Translations under genes and position numbers: made by a program
Shown here: positions 19,215-27,041 of the stretch, piece after piece
Layout: every line of letters starts with the position of its first letter
How positions within the stretch are numbered: position 1 is the first letter of the stretch
The notes under the pieces: model-generated
What the model saw: only the letters and a program-made list of their open reading frames with translations
What the model was told of the DNA's origin: nothing
Database searches by the model: none
Source: Spirochaetaceae bacterium
Lineage (GTDB): Bacteria; Spirochaetota; Spirochaetia; Treponematales; Treponemataceae
DNA: 34,148 nt
NCBI GenBank assembly: GCA_017614995.1
Contig: JAGAAX010000063.1
Coordinates: forward strand, 1 to 34,148
Reading direction: 5' to 3'

Positions 19215-20207
19215 CGGTATCAGGCAATTGATGAGATAATCGCTTCGGGGCGCAAGCTCAAATGGAAAGAGATTATTTCCGAGCTTGGCGAAAAATATGA
19301 CATAAAGACAAGCCGCACTTCGTTTTTCCGCGATATTGAAGAACTTCAGGAAAAGTACGGCGCACCAATCGACACAGACTTTGAGACAAGCGGCTATTTT
19401 TACACCGACCCGAAATACCGGCTTCCGCGCTTTTACACAGACGAAAATGCGGCAAAAGCTGCAAAGCTTATAAAAACGCTCATGGACATGGTAAAAGGCA
19501 ACCCGCTTTACAAAGAAGCGCAGGAAGTCTTTGAATCGCTTTCGATAGAAAACCACGATTTGGCATTGGAAAACATCAGAATAAATAAAAATCCGCAGAA
19601 TGACAGAATTATCTTTGTGGGTGCGCCTAACAAAGAAGTTCCTGCTGAAACTTGGCGCATTATAGACAAAGCTTTGAAGGAAAACCGCGTTATCACTTTT
19701 GATTATCAGTCGCTTACGGACAATGCGCCTAAAAACAGGCGTGTGCAGCCATGGCAGCTTATTTTTGACAACGGCAACTGGAATCTTCACGCTCTTGACG
19801 TAATAAAAAACGCGCCCCGCCGGTATACGCTTAGCGAAATAAAGAATTTGCAGCTTACAGACGAGGTTTTCACACTTCCAAAAGACTATGACTTCCGCAA
19901 AATGACGCTCGGCTCATTCGGGTGCATGTGCCATGACCAGTATCTTGATTTTAAGATTCATCTTCATGGGTATGCGTCGCGCTATGCCAGAAACCGCATT
20001 TGGGGAGAAAATCAAAAGGTTGAAGCAGACAAAGAACACCCAGGTCATGAAGGCGAAGGAATCATTTTGAGCTTTAGAAGCAACCAGCTTTTATCTATAC
20101 AACGGTGGGTGTGGCAGTGGGCAGACGAAGCATGGCCGCTTGAACCCAAAGAACTCGTTGACGACTGGAAAAACAGGCTGCAAAAGGTCAATCAGATTAA
20201 GCTCTAA
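19185..20207 (+). CDS. WYL-domain transcriptional regulator
   Basis: The 340-residue protein has an N-terminal winged helix (about 10-75: YQAIDEIIASGRKLKWKEII, then TSRTSFFRDIEELQEKYGAP). A WYL domain follows at about 155-230 (VITFDYQSL, then RRVQPWQLIFDNGNWNLHAL, the family's W-Y-L position reading WNL). A C-terminal WCX-like part ends in RWVWQWADEAWPLEPKELVD. Such proteins sense ligands, often nucleotides or nucleic acids, and frequently regulate defence and mobile-element genes. The ribosome site gacggaaggg lies in the 51-bp repeat. Before the insertion it would have been the fourth gene of the DUF3791-DUF3990 operon. Confidence 0.85.
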   Translation: MAVDFTEKAKRYQAIDEIIASGRKLKWKEIISELGEKYDIKTSRTSFFRDIEELQEKYGAPIDTDFETSGYFYTDPKYRLPRFYTDENAAKAAKLIKTLMDMVKGNPLYKEAQEVFESLSIENHDLALENIRINKNPQNDRIIFVGAPNKEVPAETWRIIDKALKENRVITFDYQSLTDNAPKNRRVQPWQLIFDNGNWNLHALDVIKNAPRRYTLSEIKNLQLTDEVFTLPKDYDFRKMTLGSFGCMCHDQYLDFKIHLHGYASRYARNRIWGENQKVEADKEHPGHEGEGIILSFRSNQLLSIQRWVWQWADEAWPLEPKELVDDWKNRLQKVNQIKL

Positions 20208-20224
20208 AGCCCCGAAACCGCCGC

Positions 20225-20944
20225 TTACACTCTTTTTGCGATTTTCTTCAGTGCAAAGAGGATATATGCTGCTGTAAGCGCGAACGAAACTGCAAGAGCG
20301 GCAATGCCGTAAGCATTTTGGTTCAGGCAGAATTCTGTAAACCAGAATGTCGGCAAAATTCCTGCAAGATATTTTACCCAGTCTTTGATAAAAAACGCCG
20401 CAAAAGGGCCTAAAATCAAAAAGCCGCTGAATTTTGAGAACGCAAGCCCTTCTACCTTGTTAGACGCAAGTGCCCCTATAAGGCAGACAAGCCAGATTCC
20501 CGTAAAAAAGCTGAAAACACAGCCGAGCAGCAGCTGCACTAAGCTTAAGTCTGAAAGGCGCAGGAAAAGCTCGACGGCAAAGCCGTAAACAGAAGCTATT
20601 GCCGAAATAAGTACAAGCCTCGAAAGAAGATAGCCCTTCATGCCGAGCGGAGTTACAGCGAGGTAGTTTAATACGCCGGTGTCTCGTTCCTCTAAAATTA
20701 CCATAAGCCCTGCATAGCCGAACATTACCGGTGTCGCAAAAATTATGGTCAAATCAAAGAGCATGTAATAAGGCAAAAGCACTTGCGGCATTTCAGTCTT
20801 AGCCGTTAAAAACGCCTCCGCAAACGGCACACCGAATTTGAACAGCAGCCCGAGAAAAACCGGCAGAAAAGTTATGGCAATAAGCATTGCGTCTTTAAAA
20901 ATCTCTCTTATAAAGCGCGAAAAAGCAATGTACACAGGCTTCAT
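20225..20944 (-). CDS. ABC-2-type permease, second subunit
   Basis: The 239-residue integral membrane protein has about six spans. The loop after the second or third span, MVILEERDTGVLNYLAVTPL, is the hallmark coupling region of ABC-2 exporters. It starts 4 bases inside the end of the preceding permease gene (20941-20944), so the two are translationally coupled and likely form a heterodimer. It ends 17 bases from the convergent WYL gene; no terminator hairpin is evident between them. Substrate unknown; small exporters of this layout often move drugs or lipids. Confidence 0.8.
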   Translation of the reverse strand: MKPVYIAFSRFIREIFKDAMLIAITFLPVFLGLLFKFGVPFAEAFLTAKTEMPQVLLPYYMLFDLTIIFATPVMFGYAGLMVILEERDTGVLNYLAVTPLGMKGYLLSRLVLISAIASVYGFAVELFLRLSDLSLVQLLLGCVFSFFTGIWLVCLIGALASNKVEGLAFSKFSGFLILGPFAAFFIKDWVKYLAGILPTFWFTEFCLNQNAYGIAALAVSFALTAAYILFALKKIAKRV

Positions 20945-21633
20945 AAACTGCCCCCTTCAAGATTTTTAAGCATTTTGGCGGCGGCTTTGCTTGTAATAAA
21001 GAAAACAGCTGCGTTCCACACAAGCAGACTGAAAACCGAAGTAAGGCACTGAACTATGCCGTTTTTCATAAACAGAAGATTCATTGCCGCAACGCCAGGG
21101 TGAATAAGCCACAAAGGCGAACTTATTCTGCCGAAAGCAAACAAAAAGCCGGGCGTGCTTATAAAAATCTCAACAGGCAGAGTGCATATAATAAACTGAT
21201 TCAGGCTGTGCGTTCTGCACGCCACAAAAAGCCCGCACATTGAAAAAAGCAGAGAACCGCCCGCAAGACCGAGCAAATCAGGCACGTTCAGGCTTCTTCC
21301 GCTGCCAAAAGCAATAATAAGACCAACCGCAAGCCCTGCAATCAGAAACGCCACCGCTTTTGAAGCAACATATTGTTCCACCGTAACCGGCGAAACCGCA
21401 AGCGAGCAGTTTACTCTCTGGCTTTTTTCGAGGAGCACAACTGCGCCCATAAAAAACAGCCCCATCGCCGCCGGATCAGAAAAAACCAGAAGCTTCATTA
21501 CAAAATTGCCTGCTTCGCCCCGGATATAGTGGAGCATAATAAGATACACCACAATAAAAAGGGCATAAACCAAAAAAAGTCCGTATTTTGCAAGAAAGAA
21601 CAAATCTCCCTTTATCAAGCGCAATAATTTCAA
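20941..21633 (-). CDS. ABC-2-type permease, first subunit
   Basis: The 230-residue membrane protein has about six spans. I place the start at a TTG (21633; MKLLRLIKGDLFFLAKYGLF) that overlaps the ATPase stop, because the frame further upstream is only the antisense-like extension over the ATPase gene. The coupling segment reads VVLLEKSQRVNCSLAVSPVT. It has the same fold class as the next gene, with which it pairs. The TTG start with a ggaagggga ribosome site at normal distance suggests moderate, coupled expression. Confidence 0.75.
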   Translation of the reverse strand: MKLLRLIKGDLFFLAKYGLFLVYALFIVVYLIMLHYIRGEAGNFVMKLLVFSDPAAMGLFFMGAVVLLEKSQRVNCSLAVSPVTVEQYVASKAVAFLIAGLAVGLIIAFGSGRSLNVPDLLGLAGGSLLFSMCGLFVACRTHSLNQFIICTLPVEIFISTPGFLFAFGRISSPLWLIHPGVAAMNLLFMKNGIVQCLTSVFSLLVWNAAVFFITSKAAAKMLKNLEGGSL

Positions 21634-22478
21634 TTCAGTCCCCTTCCAGTTACTTCCATAAAAATGTCGCCCAAATCGGGTTCCATTGAATGAATTGTAA
21701 GAATCTTGCCTTCGGCGATGAGTTTCTGCAATTTTGCGTCTTTGCCTGATTCTGTTACAGGGCACTCAGCTTTTATTTCTTTTCCGTTTTCAAGGTATGA
21801 ATAACTGATAATGCCTGCGCCTTTTTTCATTATAAGATTGTGCGGCGTGTCCAAAGCCTTAACGTGTCCGTCTACAATGAAAGCTACCCTGTCGCAAAGT
21901 TCTGCCGCGTCCTGCATGTTGTGCGTCGTAATGATTATCGATTTTCCGGCGTTTTTCTCTTCGAGAATCATGTTCTTCATAATTCTGCTGTTTGAAGGGT
22001 CAAGTCCGCTCGTCGGTTCGTCAAGAAAAAGGATTTCCGGGTTATGTATAAGCGCCTTTACAAAATTGAGTCTGCTTTTCATGCCCTTTGAATAGCTTGC
22101 AACCTTTTTGTCTTTGTCGCGGAGCAGACCAATCTGCTCTAAAAGGCTGTCTATATTGCGCGGCGTGTTCTTATAAAGAGACGAAAAGAATTTCAGATTT
22201 TCCGCGGCAGAGAGTTTCTCGTAAAAACTCGGAAACTCAAAGTCTATGCCGATGTGCTCGTAATAATCGTCTTTCTGGCCGCGGACCTCTTTGCCGAGTA
22301 CCTGTACACTGCCCTTATAGTTTTTCAAAAGCCCGATAAGAATTTTCTGAAGCGTGCTTTTACCCGCCCCAGACGGACCTAAAAAACCGAAAATTTCGCC
22401 CTTTTTCACCTCAAAATTCACGTCTGAAATAAACGGCTTTTTGTCGTAGCTGAAAGCACAGTCTTTTACTAAAATCAT
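21630..22478 (-). CDS. ABC transporter ATP-binding protein
   Basis: The 282-residue ATPase starts at 22478 (MILVKDCAFSYDKKPFISDV) with ribosome site aaaaaggagacgcaaa. Its motifs are Walker A GPSGAGKST, Q-loop region, signature SYSKGMKSRL (a common variant of LSGGQ in CcmA/NatA-type exporters), Walker B EILFLDEPTSGLDP and the H-loop IIITTHNM. It also has a C-terminal regulatory tail of about 80 residues. Its start overlaps the TetR gene stop (ATGA) and its stop overlaps the permease TTG, so regulator, ATPase and permeases form one operon. Confidence 0.88.
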   Translation of the reverse strand: MILVKDCAFSYDKKPFISDVNFEVKKGEIFGFLGPSGAGKSTLQKILIGLLKNYKGSVQVLGKEVRGQKDDYYEHIGIDFEFPSFYEKLSAAENLKFFSSLYKNTPRNIDSLLEQIGLLRDKDKKVASYSKGMKSRLNFVKALIHNPEILFLDEPTSGLDPSNSRIMKNMILEEKNAGKSIIITTHNMQDAAELCDRVAFIVDGHVKALDTPHNLIMKKGAGIISYSYLENGKEIKAECPVTESGKDAKLQKLIAEGKILTIHSMEPDLGDIFMEVTGRGLN

Positions 22479-23083
22479 TTTGCGTCTCCTTTTTGGGGTT
22501 TTGAGAACATCTGCCTTACAACGCCGCGTATGCACAGCTTGAAAACTTCTTCAAAGCGCGGGCCAATCTCTTTTTTATACGGAAGCATGAGGAACAAGCC
22601 CCGGAAAGCCGCGCTGAATAAGTCAGCATCAAGAGATTCAAATTGAGGAAGCTGCATTAAAAGCTTAATAAGGCGGTCGTCTTCGTTTGCAATGTGGGCG
22701 TCTACAACTTCAGAAGGAAGCTTACGGATAAGATATTCAATATCGCCGTTTGTGATTACATAGCCAAGCCCGCAGTCAAAGCACAGCATGTAGGCGTCAT
22801 AAATAAAATCTGAAAGATTTTCCTCTGTAATCTGAGTGATTTTCTGCATTCTGCCGAACATCATGTCTTCAAGCTCTGAATGCCAGCGGAGAATTACATC
22901 CCAGAAAAGCAGTTCCTTTGTCTTATAAAAAGCGTAGAACGAACCTTTTGCGATGTGGCATGCGTCTACAATCTCGTCCACCGTAGTTTTTTGAACGCCT
23001 TGCCGGCTTATGAGCTCTTGAGCCGCATCTAGCAGCGATTCCTTGATTTTCGTTTTTTCTTCTTCCGAAAAAGCCCTTGCCAT
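22475..23083 (-). CDS. TetR-family repressor of the ABC exporter operon
   Basis: The 202-residue protein has a TetR N-terminal HTH (LLDAAQELISRQGVQKTTVD, EIVDACHIAKGSFYAFYKTK) and a helical ligand-binding domain. The ribosome site is agaggatta. It is first in a four-gene operon whose genes all overlap by about four bases. A dyad operator covers its own promoter, so it most likely represses itself and the exporter until an exported substrate or drug binds. Confidence 0.85.
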   Translation of the reverse strand: MARAFSEEEKTKIKESLLDAAQELISRQGVQKTTVDEIVDACHIAKGSFYAFYKTKELLFWDVILRWHSELEDMMFGRMQKITQITEENLSDFIYDAYMLCFDCGLGYVITNGDIEYLIRKLPSEVVDAHIANEDDRLIKLLMQLPQFESLDADLFSAAFRGLFLMLPYKKEIGPRFEEVFKLCIRGVVRQMFSKPQKGDAK

Positions 23084-23107
23084 TTAATCCTCTTTTTAGC
23101 TCGCACG

Positions 23108-23151
23108 CTATGACTGATTATGATTTTACAGTCATAGATAAATTATGTCAA
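23108..23151 (-). promoter_or_regulatory. TetR operator overlapping the operon promoter
   Basis: On the reverse strand TTGACA (23146-23151) and TAAAAT (23123-23128) are exactly 17 bases apart. A perfect 9-bp inverted repeat ctatgactg / cagtcatag (23108-23116, 23129-23137) straddles the -10, the expected place for TetR binding. Confidence 0.75.
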
Positions 23152-23215
23152 GAAAAATTTAAAAATATTGAATAATTCATATACATAGCGCATGATAACA
23201 AAGGAGCTGAACAAC

Positions 23216-23659
23216 ATGAACAATATTGAAGTGATGCGAGCAGAACAGGAATGGCAGAGAGCTGGTGCTTATTCGGTGAGAATTCAGGGCATGAACAGGC
23301 AGCATAATATTTCGCTGCGCGAAGAATTTGATGAGCATGACTGTGACGGAACAAAATACATTGTGCTTCTTGACGAAGGCTATCCTGTGGCAACCTGCCG
23401 TTTTTATCAGACTGGCGAAAAACATGTTGTACTTGGGCGTGTTGTTGTTCTGCCTGAATACCGCGGGGAAAAACTCGGCACAATGCTGATACAAGAAGCC
23501 GAAAAATGGATTCGTGAATGCGGATTCAACGAAATAGAAGCAGACAGCCGGATTGTTGCAACCGGCTTCTATGAAAAACTCGGCTTTAAAGCAAACAACA
23601 GTTCCGTAATCAAAAGCGGAAACTTTGACTGCATCAAAATGACAAAGCAGCTTTTATAA
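23216..23659 (+). CDS. GNAT-family N-acetyltransferase
   Basis: The 147-residue protein starts at 23216 (MNNIEVMRAEQEWQRAGAYS); an in-frame ATG at 23192 is rejected because aaggag lies between the two at the correct distance from the second. The acetyl-CoA pyrophosphate loop is VVVLPEYRGEKLGTMLIQEA and a late FYEKLGF closes the fold, matching ElaA/YjcF-like GNAT proteins. The acceptor substrate is unknown. It is divergent from the TetR operon, and its promoter region is close to the TetR operator. Confidence 0.82.
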   Translation: MNNIEVMRAEQEWQRAGAYSVRIQGMNRQHNISLREEFDEHDCDGTKYIVLLDEGYPVATCRFYQTGEKHVVLGRVVVLPEYRGEKLGTMLIQEAEKWIRECGFNEIEADSRIVATGFYEKLGFKANNSSVIKSGNFDCIKMTKQLL

Positions 23660-23673
23660 TTAACAGAATTATC

Positions 23674-24555
23674 TTAAAAACATGAAGCCTGTTTTATGAA
23701 TTCTTCCAGTTGATGCACCGTAAGATTCTGGCAGGAATAATCACCGATAGTTTCTATTTCAGAGAATTTTGGTATTTCGTTATTAGATATGTTTTTATTA
23801 TAAACAATTTCATATGAACCACAATTTGTTCTAATAAATACTTTTCTATTGCCAATCAACATATATCCAGCATTAATCACAATTGCATGCAAATCTGTTT
23901 TTATTTTTTGGAACAGATAGCTGTCAACTAGAAAAGACATCTTATACTTTTCTGCATATTCTGAATTATTCTCAACCTGATTAAGATTATTCTTGCAATA
24001 TTCAAAAAGCGAATGGTCTTCTATTTCCAAAGCAGTTGATGAAACTTCGTATTGAGCATGGTCACCATATTCTTTATAACGGAATAAAATTCCATTTATA
24101 ATGAAATCTTTTCCAGAAATTTCAATAAGATTTATTTCAGGAAACAGTCCCTCTTGTTTTATAAATTTCAAATAATCCATAGAAGTATCATATTCATTAA
24201 GGAGCTTATCCCGTTTTTTAACATAGCATAAAACAAAAAGGATCAAATTTCCTAATGGAATAAAACTTATCAGACTATACCACCCGGAGAGATTAATATC
24301 ATGAAGCCGTCTTATTGTAAATTGTTGAAGTTTAAAACTATATATAACGATTGCAATAATTCCTAGTAAAGTTAAATACTGCAAGTTATATTTAGGAAAC
24401 AAAGTATAAGAAAGAATAGCATAGATAATAATTATTACAAATGACATCAAATGCACTTTAATATATCTATTACGGCTTATTCTTCCAGTTGTTATATGAA
24501 TTACAATTCCAGAAATTATGAGACCGAAAAACAAACTAATATCTAATAATGACAT
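23674..24555 (-). CDS. DUF805 membrane protein with long C-terminal domain
   Basis: The 293-residue protein starts at the ATG at 24555 (MSLLDISLFFGLIISGIVIH). It has four hydrophobic spans in the first 135 residues. The DUF805 hallmarks are GRISRNRYIKV after the first span and RRLHDINLSGWYSLISFIPL before the last. The remaining 150 residues (DFIINGILFRYKEYGDHAQY and onward) are soluble and unrecognised; DUF805 proteins are usually only about 120 residues, so this is an extended form. AT-rich relative to its neighbours. Function unknown. Confidence 0.75.
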   Translation of the reverse strand: MSLLDISLFFGLIISGIVIHITTGRISRNRYIKVHLMSFVIIIIYAILSYTLFPKYNLQYLTLLGIIAIVIYSFKLQQFTIRRLHDINLSGWYSLISFIPLGNLILFVLCYVKKRDKLLNEYDTSMDYLKFIKQEGLFPEINLIEISGKDFIINGILFRYKEYGDHAQYEVSSTALEIEDHSLFEYCKNNLNQVENNSEYAEKYKMSFLVDSYLFQKIKTDLHAIVINAGYMLIGNRKVFIRTNCGSYEIVYNKNISNNEIPKFSEIETIGDYSCQNLTVHQLEEFIKQASCF

Positions 24556-24657
24556 AATGATTATTCTATTATGAGTTTTGATTCTCTTCAAGCATTAAAT
24601 ACAATCAGAAAAAGCAAATTTTTAGAATTCAAATATCCGCAGAAGCCTTTATGCACT

Positions 24658-25059
24658 TTATAAATCTTTTATCAGATGAAACTTCTTGTTTCCAGTTGGA
24701 ATGTCGTCAAGCTCGCTTATGACTTTGTAGCCTGACTTTTTATAGAAGTCCGGTGCCTGCCATGACATTGTATCAACATGAACAGAATGGCAGCCGCGCT
24801 TTTTGGCTTCTTCTTCGGCAGCGTGCAGCAGCTTTGAACCAAGCCCTGCCTTACGGTGCTTTTCATCAACCCAAAGAATATCAATGTGCATCCAGCCCCA
24901 ATAAGTTCCGCCAAGAATTCCAGCTATCACGTTCTTGGCTTCATCGTATTCAACAATGTTCAAAAGCTCATGATTATCCGGCCCGACTTTTTCGTCATTA
25001 AACTTGGCGAGAGCGCTGCTGACAAATTCAATTTCTTTTTCGCTTGGATTAAAGTTCAT
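24658..25059 (-). CDS. GNAT-family N-acetyltransferase
   Basis: The 133-residue protein has the acetyl-CoA loop ILWVDEKHRKAGLGSKLLHA, preceded by GGTYWGWMHI and followed by SVHVDTMSWQAPDFYKKSGY. This is typical of single-domain GNAT proteins acting on small molecules. It begins 11 bases after the methyltransferase gene stop, so the two are likely co-transcribed. Substrate unknown. Confidence 0.82.
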   Translation of the reverse strand: MNFNPSEKEIEFVSSALAKFNDEKVGPDNHELLNIVEYDEAKNVIAGILGGTYWGWMHIDILWVDEKHRKAGLGSKLLHAAEEEAKKRGCHSVHVDTMSWQAPDFYKKSGYKVISELDDIPTGNKKFHLIKDL

Positions 25060-25070
25060 TTTAGCCCACT

Positions 25071-25838
25071 TTATGCTTTCACAGCTTTTACAAGCAGAAA
25101 GTCCGGCTTGTGTCTAAGATCAAGGTGCTGGTCGTATTTTCCAGGATTTGCTTTCACCATTTCGTCGGTGGGGTACGGCTCAACCAGCTTTTCAAGCTTA
25201 AAGTTATTGTCTATAAGCGTGTTGATGACCGTAGAAAAAGTACGGTGATACTTTTCAATGCCCTCTACAAACCATTTTGACTCGCGCTTTCCGTCTACGC
25301 TGTAATTTGACAAATTTGCATAAAGCTTATTGCCGTTCTCGTCCACAGTCCAGCGGCTGCCGGTGGTAAAACACGTATTAATCGGGCTTTCCTGTGAGAA
25401 AATGAAATACCCGCCGTCTTTCAAAAGCGCATAAATCTTTTTTACAAGACCGGCGTAATCTTCTACATAATGAATGGCAAGCGAGCTGACAACAAGGTCA
25501 AACTTCCCGCCAGCCGGCAGCAGATTTTCAAGCGAAATATCTTCCATCGGCATGTTTTTATATTCAATTTTCGGGTTAGAATTTTCAGCCTTTGCAATTT
25601 CAAGCATCTTTTCTGAAATATCAAGGCCGATTACTTTGCCCGCGCCCATCTCGGCATATTTCAGACAATTCTCACCGTAACCGCAGCCCAAATCAAGAAC
25701 GCACTTATCATGCAAATCCGGAAGCAATGCAAAAAGCGCCGGCTTTTCAAACAGATTGTTTGCACTATTAGTTTTTTCGCGGAGTGTCTTATAACCTTCA
25801 AAGAAAGTTTCGTTATCATAGATATTTTGCTTAGACAT
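25071..25838 (-). CDS. Class I SAM-dependent methyltransferase
   Basis: The 255-residue protein starts at 25838 (MSKQNIYDNETFFEGYKTLR) behind an aaaaaaggaaacag ribosome site; upstream in-frame codons are low-complexity. Its motifs are I VLDLGCGYGENC, II VIGLDIS, the acidic post-II region MPMEDISL and IV FDLVVSSLAIHYVED. A cap with RTFSTVINTLIDNNF and KPDFLLVKA ends the fold. It resembles UbiE/Methyltransf_11-type small-molecule methyltransferases. The substrate is not evident. Confidence 0.85.
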   Translation of the reverse strand: MSKQNIYDNETFFEGYKTLREKTNSANNLFEKPALFALLPDLHDKCVLDLGCGYGENCLKYAEMGAGKVIGLDISEKMLEIAKAENSNPKIEYKNMPMEDISLENLLPAGGKFDLVVSSLAIHYVEDYAGLVKKIYALLKDGGYFIFSQESPINTCFTTGSRWTVDENGNKLYANLSNYSVDGKRESKWFVEGIEKYHRTFSTVINTLIDNNFKLEKLVEPYPTDEMVKANPGKYDQHLDLRHKPDFLLVKAVKA

Positions 25839-25921
25839 TTTTTCTGTTTCCTTTTTTATTTTTTGGAACACAAATGTACAATAGCTTTTCTTGAAAGTCA
25901 ACAAAGAAAATTTGTTTCACT

Positions 25922-25966
25922 AGGGCGCATATTTTGTGCGGTTTGCAGCATCAGAATATGCGCCCT
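25922..25966. terminator. Perfect 12-bp hairpin between the YbjQ and methyltransferase genes
   Basis: Arms agggcgcatatt (25922-25933) and aatatgcgccct (25955-25966) are perfectly complementary around a 21-base loop with its own short tgc / gca pairing. It follows the YbjQ-family stop codon by 8 bases in the reverse direction. There is no T run directly after it, so it may stabilise the 3' end more than terminate. Confidence 0.45.
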
Positions 25967-25973
25967 GCATGAA

Positions 25974-26288
25974 TTAGTTTTTGAACTTAATGGCTGTGCC
26001 GTAGGCGACAATTTCGGCTGCACCCTGCATTACGGCAGATGAGCCGTATCTTACGCCGATAATAGCGTCTGCACCGAGGGCTGTAGCTTCGTCAACCATG
26101 CGCTTTGTGGCAATCTGGCGGGCTTCGTTGAGCATTTCGGTGTAGCCCTTAATTTCGCCGCCGACAAGCGTTTTTAGCCCTGCCATAAAATCGCGGCCAA
26201 AATTCTTAGACTGAACTATTGTTCCTTTTGCCATTCCTAAAACTTCAAATTCCTTTCCGGGAATTGAATCAATACTTGCGAGCATCAT
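25974..26288 (-). CDS. YbjQ/UPF0145-family protein
   Basis: The 104-residue protein starts at 26288 (MMLASIDSIPGKEFEVLGMA), chosen for the ggagg 8 bases upstream, inside the end of the MerR gene (20-base overlap). The family pattern is complete: KGTIVQSKNFGRDFMAGLKT, VGGEIKGYTEMLNEARQIAT and ALGADAIIGVRYGSSAVMQG. UPF0145 proteins form small pentamers; their role is uncertain, with metal binding suggested. Coupling to a MerR-type regulator hints at a stress or metal response. Confidence 0.82.
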   Translation of the reverse strand: MMLASIDSIPGKEFEVLGMAKGTIVQSKNFGRDFMAGLKTLVGGEIKGYTEMLNEARQIATKRMVDEATALGADAIIGVRYGSSAVMQGAAEIVAYGTAIKFKN

Positions 26289-26913
26289 ATTCTTCGCCTC
26301 CATCAATTTCTTTTATTCTTTGAACAAGAACTACAATTGTTCCTATTAACAGACTTAAGATAATTATACCGGGAACAAGCATAGGCAGAACAGGAGCGGA
26401 ATCTCCTGTAACGCCATAAGCCAAAAGCCCCAGCACCATAAGCATAAGCACGCAGAAAATTGCGGCGGCGGCAATTGCGCCGGTTTTCTTTTTGCGGTTT
26501 ATGTCCTCTTTTTCAATGTCTTTAAATTTTGTTCCCTGCTGTTCCATTTTCTCCATCTCCGTCAGATATTGTGAAGCATCAAGAGCGTTTATGTCCACAG
26601 CCTCATCTCTAAGCCGGACACAAAGCCCTTTCATAACTTCCGCGCTCTGCTGCTCTTTTTCAATCCGTTCAATTTGCTGCGTCATGCTCTGCGCAAAAGA
26701 CAACTGCCCTCTTTGCAAAAGTCTGATTTCTTCAATTGGAACGGAAAGCTTGCGGAGCAGCTTGATTTTTTCCAGAACCTTTACGTCTGCAAGCGAATAT
26801 TCCCTGTAGTCGTTTTCAGGATTTCTGCTTGGACACAAAAGCCCCTGATCCTCATAAAAGCGGATATTTTTCTTTGTGATGCCGACAAGCTCTTCAACCT
26901 GATAAATCTTCAT
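26269..26913 (-). CDS. MerR-family regulator with C-terminal membrane domain
   Basis: The 214-residue protein has an N-terminal MerR HTH and wing (YQVEELVGITKKNIRFYEDQ, GLLCPSRNPENDYREYSLAD), then a long coiled coil (about 75-135). Two membrane spans follow (about 147-167 AIAAAAIFCVLMLMVLGLLA and 176-200 MLVPGIIILSLLIGTIVVLV). Ending a MerR protein in a membrane hairpin instead of a ligand pocket is unusual but known in Firmicute-type sequences. It is presumably tethered and senses envelope state. Its promoter has the long spacer typical of MerR control. Confidence 0.82.
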   Translation of the reverse strand: MKIYQVEELVGITKKNIRFYEDQGLLCPSRNPENDYREYSLADVKVLEKIKLLRKLSVPIEEIRLLQRGQLSFAQSMTQQIERIEKEQQSAEVMKGLCVRLRDEAVDINALDASQYLTEMEKMEQQGTKFKDIEKEDINRKKKTGAIAAAAIFCVLMLMVLGLLAYGVTGDSAPVLPMLVPGIIILSLLIGTIVVLVQRIKEIDGGEEYDARKY

Positions 26914-26942
26914 ACAGTTTTATTGCACCTCTTTATAGCTTG

Positions 26943-26973
26943 ATTCTAAGGCTTCCACTTGGTGGAAGGTCAA
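26943..26973 (-). promoter_or_regulatory. MerR-type promoter with 19-bp spacer and central dyad
   Basis: On the reverse strand TTGACC (26968-26973) and TAGAAT (26943-26948) are separated by 19 bases, too long for normal activity. The spacer contains the perfect dyad cttccac-ttg-gtggaag (26952-26968). This is the classic layout that MerR proteins activate by untwisting DNA, so the gene is self-regulated. Confidence 0.8.
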
Positions 26974-27028
26974 GAAAAAATTTCAAAAAAATTGCTTTTT
27001 TTCCATTTTTTTTGAAGTTTTTGTGCGT

Positions 27029-27041
27029 TATAATGCTTTTT
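27029..27041 (+). promoter_or_regulatory. -10 element immediately upstream of the MBL gene (leaderless)
   Basis: A perfect TATAAT (27029-27034) ends only 7 bases before the ATG at 27042, so transcription would start at or next to the A of the ATG. There is no ribosome site. The -35 is not recognisable. Confidence 0.5.

Noticed and set aside
20208-20224. Terminator between the convergent WYL and permease genes
   Set aside because: Only 17 bases separate the stops and no stem with a T run is visible.
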